Virus record (IMG/VR): IMGVR_UViG_3300046780_000058
Location: 1-46,132 of that record
DNA from: a virus
Length of the DNA: 46,132 nucleotides
Direction: 5' to 3' (one strand)
Part shown: one piece after another, positions 31,565-41,090 of the stretch
How the letters are laid out: every line of letters starts with the position of its first letter
Numbering within the stretch: position 1 is the first letter of the stretch
Notes under the pieces: generated by a model
What the model was told of the DNA's origin: nothing
Databases searched by the model: none
What the model saw: the letters and a program-made list of their open reading frames with translations, nothing else
Translations under genes and position numbers: made by a program

Positions 31565-32821
31565 TTAGTTGTAACCTGCCGGAATAGCGAGGTTGTCAAT
31601 GTAGGCCGTTGCGGCAGGATTGTTCACGAAGAACTGCATACCGCACACCATGTAGAAGATGTCCGAAGTAGCGACACCACCACTTGACGAGCGGATTTCA
31701 AAGATGCGACGGCCATCAGTTTGGTAGAATCCAATTGGCAGAATTTCACCACGACCCCACACTTCATCCGAAACGAAGTCCATACGAGACTTCTTCCAGT
31801 TGAAGGATGGCATGTCAGGCGCACCTGCAAACTGCATCCTATCAAAATACATATTGAGGTCGCCCTCAGAACTATTCTTGTTAGGCTGCTGAATCATTAC
31901 AACAGCCTGACCGATATCTTCATAAGCCTGCTTCTGGCAGGGATGCAACCAGACTTTCGGCTTAAAAGTATTGTCAATACCAACACGGTTCCCAATCTTG
32001 TTAACGGCAAGACGTGGGAGCGGCAGACTCAGACCTGAGCCACCAGCATTGACACGATTGCTGCGGATTTCAGGAGTCGAGGCACGACTAAAGCCGAGCC
32101 ACGTTCCCACCGCAGAATTGGAGTGCTGATAAGGCACACCGTAAAGTGCAGGAACGCTTGCAGGAGAAGTAATACCATCGACAACCAACACATCGGTGGT
32201 GACAACACCAGCGATTGCAGGTTCAACTTCGATAGTGCTATTCTCAACGTCCCAGAATGTAATCTGACCCTTACCCTTGTTTGTTGCAAGAGTAGCGTCA
32301 AACACCTGAATAGTCTGACCATAGCGCACAAGACGAGCGCCAAAATCGCTATCCAGAACATATGTATCGACACCACCGGAAGTCGTCGGCGTGTCAATAA
32401 CACCTACAACGCCAGTCCCATCCTGCATTAACTGGGAATCAATCTGGCGGCGGATTTCGTCCAATGCCGTTGCAGTAAGTTTCTTTACCGCATTGGTAAT
32501 GGCCTTACGGTCAGTGTTCGTAGACCACTGAGTAAGCTTCGTATACTCAATGTTCTCCGACATGAACACAGAATTGAGAACAGCCTTATCCCAAGTAGGA
32601 CCACCACCTCGACCCAAGTCTCCGCCGTTGGGGTCAAAGTATTGGAAACTTCCGCCGGGGCGGATTTCCAGTGGAACTCGCATAAGACGCTGAGAAATCT
32701 GCTCAACGTCGCGCTTCTTGATATGCGCGAAGAACTTATCGTCGCGCTCAAACAGCGTGCGAATTTTGGGAATGACCTTCTCAAGTTCCAGTGCTGAAAC
32801 GTTAGATTCAACAACTGCCAT
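31565..32821 (-). CDS. Major capsid protein
   Basis: 418 residues, of the normal length for an HK97-fold coat protein. N-terminal helix (ALELEKVIPKIRTLFERDDKFFAHIKK region), E-loop-like Gly-rich segment (GGDLGRGGG near residue 67), a long spine-helix-like stretch with NAVKKLTATALDEIRRQ, and a beta-rich C-terminus. It follows the scaffold-like gene and precedes decoration genes, which fixes the assignment even without a search. Confidence 0.8.
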   Translation of the reverse strand: MAVVESNVSALELEKVIPKIRTLFERDDKFFAHIKKRDVEQISQRLMRVPLEIRPGGSFQYFDPNGGDLGRGGGPTWDKAVLNSVFMSENIEYTKLTQWSTNTDRKAITNAVKKLTATALDEIRRQIDSQLMQDGTGVVGVIDTPTTSGGVDTYVLDSDFGARLVRYGQTIQVFDATLATNKGKGQITFWDVENSTIEVEPAIAGVVTTDVLVVDGITSPASVPALYGVPYQHSNSAVGTWLGFSRASTPEIRSNRVNAGGSGLSLPLPRLAVNKIGNRVGIDNTFKPKVWLHPCQKQAYEDIGQAVVMIQQPNKNSSEGDLNMYFDRMQFAGAPDMPSFNWKKSRMDFVSDEVWGRGEILPIGFYQTDGRRIFEIRSSSGGVATSDIFYMVCGMQFFVNNPAATAYIDNLAIPAGYN

Positions 32822-32823
32822 GA

Positions 32824-34215
32824 TTAGTCGTCACCCTGCATCAGGAATTCAAGTGAGGACATTCCTTTCGGAATTTCCTTAGAATTGCCACTAGACTTGC
32901 TGGAGCGTGGCCTCTCATCGTCGTCAGATTTAGAACGTCGTTGGCCCTTGTTATCACGGGCTTTAGTGTCATCGTCCTTATCTTCTCTTACTCGCTTACC
33001 GATACCGCGCAAGGCTTCATTACGGGACTTTTTAATGACTGAGTCCAACAGTGTTTTCGACTTGCTCATGTATGCGGAGCGAATTGAATCAACACTAGAC
33101 CTTGAGAAATTTGCCTTGTAAGCATTTTCCCAAAGCTTATTCACAATAGTTTTGAATCTTACATCTTTATCAATGAGTGATTCTACTTCTTCCATAGCGT
33201 TACGAATGGCGCTACGTTTAACATAGTCACTCATTGCATCCTTAGGGTCAATATTCTGTTCGATAACAGACTTAATGGAATTATTAACCCTAGTATTGAG
33301 TTCACCACGCGCTTCTTCAAATCGTTCCTTGATGAGCGCCTGATTTCTAGCACGAAGTTGTGTCTTTTCCTCATCTTCTACTTCCGGCTTTTCATTTCTA
33401 GCCAGAGTAGAAGGAGGTTCAAACTCATTGGATGCAAACACAAATTGATTGAGAATTTGTGCTGCCGTCGTCAAAGCTTCATTACCAGTGCCCTTACCAT
33501 TGCGAACCATCGCCATGATAGTCTGCTTGATAACGTTGCCAACAACATGAGTATGAGCGTCATTATCAACCTTCGCAAGCGTAGGAAGATAATTGTCTAC
33601 AAGTTTTGCGAACGCTTTGGGCGTTGTTTCTTTAACAGTTCTAAGAACGACCTCGGTGTTACCAGAGAGAATGTCATTCTCAAACTGGTCAAGCGTCTGG
33701 GCCTTCTCATAAGCCTGTTTTGCATCAGTAGGATGTGAGAATATTTCTGTGAACTGTTGCTCACGAAAGTATGCCTTTTCGAGATAAGGGAAGTCCTTAA
33801 ATATGTTTGGATATTTCTTGAGTATTCGCGCACGCGAAACTGGAGTTACTAATTCCAGCTTTTCTTCAGTAGGTTCTTCTAATGATTCTTCTAATTCGTC
33901 GAGGTCAATTTCCTCGTCGTCATCATCATCTTCCGACTTTTCATCATCGTCGTCGTCAGATTTAGATTCCTTCTCCTTCTTATCTTTATCTTTTGCCTTA
34001 TCTTTTGGTTTGGGCTTATCGTCATCTTCATCTTTGCCCAAATCATCAGACTTGTCGTCATCAGCACCCTTTTTATCTCCCTTATCGTCATCATCAGTGT
34101 TAAGGTAATCCAGAATGTCATCTTTCGACATTTCACTAGACATACCACTACCACTAGCGGCATCTGATATGGGAGCGTAGAAAGGTTGCCAGTTATTACT
34201 GAACCGTTTGAACAT
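32824..34215 (-). CDS. Scaffold-like head protein with long acidic/lysine tract
   Basis: 463 residues between portal and capsid genes. Residues about 30-120 form a low-complexity tract alternating Asp/Glu runs and Lys clusters (for example DDDKSDDLGKDEDDDKPK). The remainder is helical, and the C-terminus is polar (RSKSDDDERPRSSKSSGNS). This is the usual composition of internal scaffold proteins that fill the procapsid. Overlaps the portal gene by 20 bases. Confidence 0.7.
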   Translation of the reverse strand: MFKRFSNNWQPFYAPISDAASGSGMSSEMSKDDILDYLNTDDDDKGDKKGADDDKSDDLGKDEDDDKPKPKDKAKDKDKKEKESKSDDDDDEKSEDDDDDEEIDLDELEESLEEPTEEKLELVTPVSRARILKKYPNIFKDFPYLEKAYFREQQFTEIFSHPTDAKQAYEKAQTLDQFENDILSGNTEVVLRTVKETTPKAFAKLVDNYLPTLAKVDNDAHTHVVGNVIKQTIMAMVRNGKGTGNEALTTAAQILNQFVFASNEFEPPSTLARNEKPEVEDEEKTQLRARNQALIKERFEEARGELNTRVNNSIKSVIEQNIDPKDAMSDYVKRSAIRNAMEEVESLIDKDVRFKTIVNKLWENAYKANFSRSSVDSIRSAYMSKSKTLLDSVIKKSRNEALRGIGKRVREDKDDDTKARDNKGQRRSKSDDDERPRSSKSSGNSKEIPKGMSSLEFLMQGDD

Positions 34216-36655
34216 CTTTATTCTCCGTTATGGGTGCTTCTTTTGCTGTTCTAGGATTGGGCTTCTTAGGCGGAGCGCCACCATTTCCACCCTGAGCCGC
34301 TAATTGTTGTTGCTGTTGCTGCATCATTTGCATTTCCATTGCATCTTTTGCAGCCTTACCATATAACAAGACATTCTGATAACCGGGTTCATTCAGAACT
34401 TTTGTCTGTCTGCCAGCATCAGAAATAACCCATTTACGAACAGTTTCAAATAGAATCTGAAGATTGTCGAAATCAGGGTCAATATCTACTGACGCAATCA
34501 TTGGAAGCATTGGGTCGCCAGTAGGAATAGGTGTGCTCTTGAGAAGAATCTTGATATTCTCATAGCACTTAATTACATCATCTTCACCGGGAACATAGAA
34601 ATCAACTAATCCTAATGCCTCATGAACAATCGAAAGATTTTCAGGAGCCATCAGAATTTGCTGAATCATTGGATTCTGATTAGTCATAAGCTGCATGAGA
34701 AGGTCTTTCTTCTGACCCCATGTTAATGGAAGATTCTCATTAGCTTCTAATTCAACCTTGCCAATCTTACCTTCTAAATCGGCTTTGTGAATGAAAGTAT
34801 TGATAAAGTTTCCATCGTCAGTTCGTTGAACATCACGTTCATCATATTGAACTTCTTTAATATACATTGGAATAACTTTCATGAAAACGTTCTTCCAAGT
34901 CATAGTAAAGAGTTTCCAAGTATTCTGAAGCCGCTGTAATGCTTGTGCGCGACTCATTGAATATTCAGATGCTGTTTCAGAGCCTTCTAATTGACCACCA
35001 AAGATTGATGGTAACGCACCAGAAGCCATCTGACCAGCAGATTGAATTTGACCATAGAACGGCATTACTTCGCTGCTTAACGTAGCAGTGCGAAGCTCCA
35101 TGAATCCGTCGTTAAGTGATTTACCAGATTTTGGAATAGCCGGAAAGATTCCACCGGGTGTAACTTCAGTCTGCTCGTAAGCACTGAAATTTAATACGCC
35201 GGGGTCAGCAAATGTCTGACCGATACCATGTTCGATTGTCTGAAGAATCAGACTAATCATATCATTGGTAATTTCCTGAACACTTACAAGTGACTGCCCT
35301 AATGGAGCGAAATGTAAGTAATCAGACATTGGATTCTCAGTGAGCGTCCAATGGTCATCTAATGACTGATTGTAAGCTTCGCAAAATTCATCATTTGCAT
35401 AAGCTACACACGCGCCATTAGGATATAACTTTTTCAGCTTCTTTGCATCATCTTCATTTAAGAAGTTGAATGAACAAGGGCGAAGCCATGCCTTATTAAC
35501 TGTGATAACATTTACAGGATATTCACCCTGATACTGTGGTGAGAGTCTAGCCCACTGTTCATACTGATTGTATGCTCCAGCTTGCTCACTTCCACCAGAT
35601 TTCAAATTCTTGAGAAGATTTTTATTTCCATGCAGATGTTCATATTGCTCAACTACTTGAGTGTAATTCTTTTCCTCACTTAAAATTAAGTAGGGAATAT
35701 CACACTGCTTCTTAGCATAGTTAGGAATCTTAATATTCAGACCACCATATGCTTCAATGCAAATGTGAGTCTTAGGTTCATCAGTAATCTTATCTAAACG
35801 AGTGACAACGAATTTATCCCGTCGAATTTCAGGGTCCATCATTGCCATACAGGACGGGCAGAGTTCCTGTCCTTCAAGTAAAGAATATTGTAATGGTGCA
35901 TCTTCATTATCAGGATTAAATTCATCTTTCTCCTGATTCTGCATCATTTCAGCATCGCTCTTACTAAATTGAGGCTGCTGTTGTTGCATACCCATATTCT
36001 GCATACCTGATTGGTCAGGCGGCATCATTTGAGGATTAGGCTGACCCCCCATATTAGCAGGCTCAGGCTGACCAGTAGCAGGAATACGAGAAAGCTCATA
36101 ACCACAGCTTGAGCATGTTGTTACTTCTTCTTCTTCCTCGTTTTCTGAATATTCCTTATTCTTGTATGTTCCATATTTTTCATCAGTATCTGAATAATTA
36201 TAGAATCCCACACAACCTTCCGTAGCGAATACGAAAAGCGCGTGAAGCCATTTTAATGGAGCATCATTATGACGATACACTAATTGAGCAATCTTATCTC
36301 CTGTTCTAGCAGTTGATAAGTCCAGTGTATCATCAGCGTCATCCGGAAAGCACTTAATCGGCGGAACAGTGACAGAGAGTGCCGCAATGATTGATTCCAG
36401 ATAAGCTTTGAATACGTTAATAGGCTTATCGTATGCAGCTTGGTCTGTTCCCTCATCAGCGTTGAGTTCATCCCAAACACGCCAATCATGCGCAACTTCA
36501 CTATACCAAATCTGGGAATAACCTTCCCACATTAGCTTTAATCTGCGCCACTGTCGTAACTGTCGCTGACGCACAGAGTCATCCTCGTGCATACAGCGTT
36601 CAAACACTGTTTTGAGGAGTCTCTGTATTTCGTCAGACGTTTGTCGTTTTGCCAT
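34196..36655 (-). CDS. Portal protein with zinc-ribbon insertion
   Basis: 819 residues. Portal-like features: helical N-terminus, AAYDKPINVFKAYLESIIAAL (given as residues 73-93), a central beta/helix core and a Gln-rich C-terminal tail (MMQQQQQQLAAQGG). Length and gene order (before scaffold and capsid) fit a P22-like portal. Residues 181-184 (CSSC) and 266-269 (CPSC) form a zinc-ribbon pair separated by a Met/Gln/Pro-rich insert of about 80 residues, not normal for portals. Start overlaps the upstream stop (TAATG). Confidence 0.8.
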   Translation of the reverse strand: MAKRQTSDEIQRLLKTVFERCMHEDDSVRQRQLRQWRRLKLMWEGYSQIWYSEVAHDWRVWDELNADEGTDQAAYDKPINVFKAYLESIIAALSVTVPPIKCFPDDADDTLDLSTARTGDKIAQLVYRHNDAPLKWLHALFVFATEGCVGFYNYSDTDEKYGTYKNKEYSENEEEEEVTTCSSCGYELSRIPATGQPEPANMGGQPNPQMMPPDQSGMQNMGMQQQQPQFSKSDAEMMQNQEKDEFNPDNEDAPLQYSLLEGQELCPSCMAMMDPEIRRDKFVVTRLDKITDEPKTHICIEAYGGLNIKIPNYAKKQCDIPYLILSEEKNYTQVVEQYEHLHGNKNLLKNLKSGGSEQAGAYNQYEQWARLSPQYQGEYPVNVITVNKAWLRPCSFNFLNEDDAKKLKKLYPNGACVAYANDEFCEAYNQSLDDHWTLTENPMSDYLHFAPLGQSLVSVQEITNDMISLILQTIEHGIGQTFADPGVLNFSAYEQTEVTPGGIFPAIPKSGKSLNDGFMELRTATLSSEVMPFYGQIQSAGQMASGALPSIFGGQLEGSETASEYSMSRAQALQRLQNTWKLFTMTWKNVFMKVIPMYIKEVQYDERDVQRTDDGNFINTFIHKADLEGKIGKVELEANENLPLTWGQKKDLLMQLMTNQNPMIQQILMAPENLSIVHEALGLVDFYVPGEDDVIKCYENIKILLKSTPIPTGDPMLPMIASVDIDPDFDNLQILFETVRKWVISDAGRQTKVLNEPGYQNVLLYGKAAKDAMEMQMMQQQQQQLAAQGGNGGAPPKKPNPRTAKEAPITENKDVQTVQ

Positions 36656-39600
36656 TATTTATCCCAATACTCCGCAATGTCGTCTGGTAGATTAACAAGC
36701 TTCTTGTGTTGAGCATCGGTGAATAAGTTTTGCATATCATAATCGCCCGGATAACGTTCCTGAGCATACCCCTTGTAATAGTCCATAAGTTTAGAACCTT
36801 CGTCCTTAATCTCATGTGCCTGAGCAACTGCATGAGATTTACCTGAAGTCATCATATCCCGTAATTGAGGATAGACTAAATCATGAACTCCAAATTTAGC
36901 ATTTGGATTATAATCTGGTGAAAGAACCTCATTCTGCCAATGCTTGAATGATTGACCTTTATCAACAGGAACCATAATACCACCGGGGTTCTTAACAAAG
37001 TTCCCAATGTGTGTATCGTGATTTCCAATCATCCAATCAACAGGATGCTGTGTTGCTAAATCAGCACGCTGTAAACCAGAAAGGTCAGAAAGACTATTGA
37101 CAGTGCTTGCACCCTCAATATATTTCTGTAAGGTGCCCTTTCCCATGCCGGGGATATTAACCCGCTCAGCAACAGGAGTTCCACCAAACATATTAGCAAT
37201 CTTACTACCGTATTCTTCGCCCAACGAATTGAGCGGCCCACTGTATCCTTCTTTCTTGAATACGTGAGGCACACCACCGTAGTTCCACAATTGTGCATCG
37301 TGGATACCACCTAAATTTTTGACGAACTCTACATCTTTCGGAATGTAGATGTGTGGAGACTTTCCACTCTTAACTAATTCAGACCCTACTAATTTCTTAG
37401 ATGGGTCTTGTCCTGCTGCTTGTTCTTGAGCATCTTTGTATGCAGCATCCCATTCCTCAGGAGACATACTTGAATCTTCTTTGGGAATCTCATATGCTGC
37501 ATTAGAAGGATGCTGAGTATCAACTTCCCACGGCATAGGAGGTTCCGGCTCTGTCGGACCTTCATACCACGGTGGGTCAGTTAAACTAGGTTTAGGTTCA
37601 GTAAATTCAGTAGGATGGTCCCATGCTAATGGTTTGGATTCAACACTATTTGCAAACTTCTCTAATTCAGGAGTCCATCCTGTAGGATTTGTAGGTTTGT
37701 TAACAGTATAACCACCCCAATGTTCGGGATAGTCTTTAATCATATCTGATAATGCTTTAGGTTCGATTCCTGCGTTCTTAGCAAATTCTGTAAAATCATT
37801 TCCCTTTGTATAGGGAGTATCAATTGTATGACCAGTAAAATCATAATCTTCAGGTGTTGCTGCTTTATAGGGTTTTTGTTCTGATTGAATATCAAATGGT
37901 TTAGTGTGACCAAACTTATTTTCAAAATCATTAACAGTTATTTTACCAGACTTAACAGCATTAGTAGCTTCTGATTCAGTTAAGTATTCGCCATTGAAAT
38001 TATAGATAGGTTCATTTGCAGGAGTTTTACCCGCATCATATGCCGGGTCATATGCACTCTCAGCTTTCCTAGTAGTCTCAGTAGGATGCTGTTGCCATCC
38101 TAATGCGGAAGTTTTTTCTCCTTCAGGCACATAGTCAGCAAAGTTATGACCTGATGTAATTAGTTTCTCTAAATCTGCTTTTTGGTCATGAGAATTATAT
38201 TTATAATTATAATATTCTCCATTAGGAGTCGTCATTCCAAAAGAATCACCCGGCTCAAAAGCTGAATCAATATAATCCTTATTAGTAAACTTAGAATCGC
38301 CATATGGCTTATTCTGTAATGGGTCCAGTTTAGCAGCCGCTTCCTTTAATTTAGTTGCAGTATTCTTATAGCCTTTATCAATCTTAAAAGTAGTTGATTG
38401 AGTTTCAGCATGTTCTAAATCGTCTACGAATTGGTCAATACCATTTTCTCCATAGACATTTCCATAGTTACCTTTCTTAAAAGTATCTTCAACAGACAGA
38501 CCTTTACCAAATGGAGAATCAATCTTCCAATTGGCGTATCCTTTTGGTTTAACTTCTTTAGTGACAGGCGTTCCATTTACATGGGTAACTTCACCCCCTG
38601 CTCCATGCATTAAATCATCATTAATATTCTTTGCATGTAATGCATCAGATATTGGTTGATAGGTATAAGTGCCGGGATTTCCATCTGCTCCCTCGTTCCA
38701 TTTAACAGAGAGCTTATCACCAACTTTATATTTCTGACCTTTAATAGTAAAAGCATTTTTATCAATAGGCTTTTGTAATCCCCCATAGTATTTAGTAGCT
38801 GACATTTCACCAGCTGAATAGAATTGATTAGCTTCCTTCTCAGTTAAATGTCCAAAGTCAGGACCATAATCAAAATGCTGTTCGTCAGGAAAATCTAATC
38901 CTGTATATTCTTTAGGAATAGGATTATCATTTATATGAGTTAATTTATGAGTCCCCTTATCAAATTTACTTTCAAAAAATTCTTTAGTTTTCGGACCAGC
39001 AATTGACGCAGTATAAGTTTCACCATCTGCATTTGTATATTTAATTGTATCACCAATATCAAATGATGATTTTGGTTTAACATCAGTAATTTTAGTTCCA
39101 GCACCAAACATTCCCTTAGCAGGAGGTTCAGCAGAACCAACGATACTAGGAATCTTGCCGGAATCCAAGTAATTCTGGAGTTCCATCATATCCGTAGTAT
39201 TATTAATAGATACTGTATATTTTCCATTAGTTCCATCTAACATTAATTTCTTTCCATTATAATAATTAGCATCATTAACACCAGAAGATTTTTTCATTAG
39301 TGGTGTTTTACCACTCATCTTATCAATATTTTCTTGAATCTTAGCATCAAGTTTAGCTTGCATAGCTTTACCTGATGTAGTATTTTGGAATCCAGATTTA
39401 GTAGTCGGTGGTGTCATACCACGCTTAAAATAATCAGGTTCAGCACGTAAATCCTGTGAAGGTAATCTTCGCAGATTCGTAAGTTCTGGAAGCGCGTCAG
39501 GATTACCTTTATAATCGTCCGGTAGTCTCGTAACCTTGAGCGGAGTTCCCTCCGTCATGGGAGCCTGACCGTATAAACTCTTTATTTCTGCATCACGATG

Positions 39601-40500
39601 TATTGGGAATGTTTCATGTCCCATATCCTGAACGCGAGCAGCATCAAATGTGCCACCCATTTTCTTCATAGAACTTTCAGATGCATTTAATCCAGTGTAA
39701 ATATCTCTCAATTGACTCGCCAATTGTTCTTGGCGGTCCGTTGGAGACATATGCTTATTATAGCGCCAGTTCTTAATAGCCTGTTCCCTATGACCGGGGT
39801 CCAGCATTTGAACAGCTTGAGCTAAATCATTAGTATCATAATCTGGACCTTGTAAATCCAGAACATTTTTAATAGTTTTTGGGTCGAGTGCAACAATATT
39901 TGGAGATTCTTCCATATTCTTTGCTCCAAATGCATATGAGTTAGCATAACTTAATGCACCGGGGTCATGCTTATTTGTAGTATGGAACATACGTCCCAAT
40001 AAATCATTGGATGATAATTTATCAAAATCAATTAAACCAGTTAATTCACCTTTAGAATTCTTGAAAGCTCTCGGTGCTCCATGAACTACAGCTTTCTGTT
40101 CACCTTTAGCACCTTTTAACCAAGCAGCTAATGGTAATCCAGCTTCTAATGCTTTCATACCACCCATCTTAACTAAAGGCGCGCCCGTATCTATCATTTG
40201 GGCAGCAGCATTAGTATAGAATTCTGCTTTATCTTCAGTTGTAGCAGTTCCCTCTCTAATTCTTTCTGCTATACCTTCAAAATCTGAAGGGTCAAGTCCA
40301 AGAGTTCCTCTAGCAGCGCCCATCAAACCACCAAATCCTGCACGAGCAGTTTTTTTCCAATCAGGGTCATGGCTCTGTGCTTGACGCACAATGCTATCAA
40401 TGACTTTCTGTTGGTCTGCCGTCGGAGCTTTACCAGAAGGTGGGGGAGTAACTAATCCCAACTTCTTTAATAGCTCAAATGATGGTGAAAGGTCAGGCAT
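36655..40500 (-). CDS. Polyvalent-type protein: ART-like N-terminus, repeated middle, PI3K/HipA-like kinase C-terminus
   Basis: 1281 residues beside the portal gene. Residues about 137-320 resemble the ADP-ribosyltransferase fold of polyvalent proteins: VVHGAP (H140-G141), GRMFHTT (169-175), SYANSYAFGA. Residues about 415-800 hold beta repeats (THINDNPIPKE 521-531 and THVNGTPVTKE 639-649 among them). Residues about 1050-1250 carry a kinase-like core: HVFKKE (Lys near 1082), GNHDTHIGN (1159-1167, D1162 and N1167) and VPVDKGQSF (D1180), the catalytic and metal sites of PI3K/HipA-like kinases. Likely packaged and injected to modify host proteins; activity is inferred. Confidence 0.75.
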   Translation of the reverse strand: MPDLSPSFELLKKLGLVTPPPSGKAPTADQQKVIDSIVRQAQSHDPDWKKTARAGFGGLMGAARGTLGLDPSDFEGIAERIREGTATTEDKAEFYTNAAAQMIDTGAPLVKMGGMKALEAGLPLAAWLKGAKGEQKAVVHGAPRAFKNSKGELTGLIDFDKLSSNDLLGRMFHTTNKHDPGALSYANSYAFGAKNMEESPNIVALDPKTIKNVLDLQGPDYDTNDLAQAVQMLDPGHREQAIKNWRYNKHMSPTDRQEQLASQLRDIYTGLNASESSMKKMGGTFDAARVQDMGHETFPIHRDAEIKSLYGQAPMTEGTPLKVTRLPDDYKGNPDALPELTNLRRLPSQDLRAEPDYFKRGMTPPTTKSGFQNTTSGKAMQAKLDAKIQENIDKMSGKTPLMKKSSGVNDANYYNGKKLMLDGTNGKYTVSINNTTDMMELQNYLDSGKIPSIVGSAEPPAKGMFGAGTKITDVKPKSSFDIGDTIKYTNADGETYTASIAGPKTKEFFESKFDKGTHKLTHINDNPIPKEYTGLDFPDEQHFDYGPDFGHLTEKEANQFYSAGEMSATKYYGGLQKPIDKNAFTIKGQKYKVGDKLSVKWNEGADGNPGTYTYQPISDALHAKNINDDLMHGAGGEVTHVNGTPVTKEVKPKGYANWKIDSPFGKGLSVEDTFKKGNYGNVYGENGIDQFVDDLEHAETQSTTFKIDKGYKNTATKLKEAAAKLDPLQNKPYGDSKFTNKDYIDSAFEPGDSFGMTTPNGEYYNYKYNSHDQKADLEKLITSGHNFADYVPEGEKTSALGWQQHPTETTRKAESAYDPAYDAGKTPANEPIYNFNGEYLTESEATNAVKSGKITVNDFENKFGHTKPFDIQSEQKPYKAATPEDYDFTGHTIDTPYTKGNDFTEFAKNAGIEPKALSDMIKDYPEHWGGYTVNKPTNPTGWTPELEKFANSVESKPLAWDHPTEFTEPKPSLTDPPWYEGPTEPEPPMPWEVDTQHPSNAAYEIPKEDSSMSPEEWDAAYKDAQEQAAGQDPSKKLVGSELVKSGKSPHIYIPKDVEFVKNLGGIHDAQLWNYGGVPHVFKKEGYSGPLNSLGEEYGSKIANMFGGTPVAERVNIPGMGKGTLQKYIEGASTVNSLSDLSGLQRADLATQHPVDWMIGNHDTHIGNFVKNPGGIMVPVDKGQSFKHWQNEVLSPDYNPNAKFGVHDLVYPQLRDMMTSGKSHAVAQAHEIKDEGSKLMDYYKGYAQERYPGDYDMQNLFTDAQHKKLVNLPDDIAEYWDK

Positions 40501-40644
40501 TTACTTCTTCTTATTCTTCTTCATCATTTCCATAAGGGCAGACTTCTTGTTACCACCCTTATTACCACCCTTGAAATCTTTCTTGGGTAGTGCTTTACTA
40601 AACTTCTTCATGAAATCAGATGACGGACTAATGTCCAGTGGCAT
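40501..40644 (-). CDS. Small lysine-rich protein, 47 aa
   Basis: ATG at 40644; stop TAA at 40501-40503 directly precedes the ATG of the 1281-aa gene. MPLDISPSSDFMKKFSKALP then KGGNKGGNKKSA and a Lys/Met tail. Overlaps the upstream gene by 17 bases. Very basic, so possibly DNA- or capsid-interior-binding. Not recognised. Confidence 0.65.
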   Translation of the reverse strand: MPLDISPSSDFMKKFSKALPKKDFKGGNKGGNKKSALMEMMKKNKKK

Positions 40645-41089
40645 TTCTAACTCCTGATTGTGCTGTTCGTTCATCTGCTGCTACATCTAATTCTAACTCT
40701 AATTCAGCAGTTAGATTACTATCAACTTCAGTTGAAGCAGTATTCGGGAGCTTAGTTTCATCTGGAACAGGCTTCTTATTCTCTAATTCCTGTTCTCTCA
40801 GAATAGCAGCTCTACGTCTATCTTCAGTTTCCATCATTTGCCTACGCACATTGAATGGAAGATGACGAGATGGAGTAATTGGTTTCAGTGCAGACATATC
40901 AATCTTCTGTTCTACAATAGGTTTAGTAGTAATATTCTTGAGAAGTTCATGATTAAGTTCATGAGCCTTCGCCAATTCAATTTGTAAGTTTTCACAAGAC
41001 CTACAAACTGCTTTCTCGCGCTCCATTTCAAACTTAGCTCGTTTGTAAGTGTAGCGAATTTCAAGTAGTTCATTCAGCCAGTTAAACAT
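40628..41089 (-). CDS. Coiled-coil protein, 153 aa
   Basis: Residues 8-55 have heptad-like Leu/Ile/Lys/Glu spacing (coiled coil) and a CRSC pair; the second half is polar with Glu-rich LTAELELELDVAADE. It begins one base after the terminase stop. Perhaps a terminase or portal accessory factor; no family recognised. Confidence 0.65.
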   Translation of the reverse strand: MFNWLNELLEIRYTYKRAKFEMEREKAVCRSCENLQIELAKAHELNHELLKNITTKPIVEQKIDMSALKPITPSRHLPFNVRRQMMETEDRRRAAILREQELENKKPVPDETKLPNTASTEVDSNLTAELELELDVAADERTAQSGVRNATGH

Positions 41090-41090
41090 T

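Noticed and set aside
33803-34108. Plus-strand Ser-rich frame
   Set aside because: Antisense shadow of the Asp/Lys tract in the scaffold-like protein (GAT/GAC read backwards gives Ser codons).
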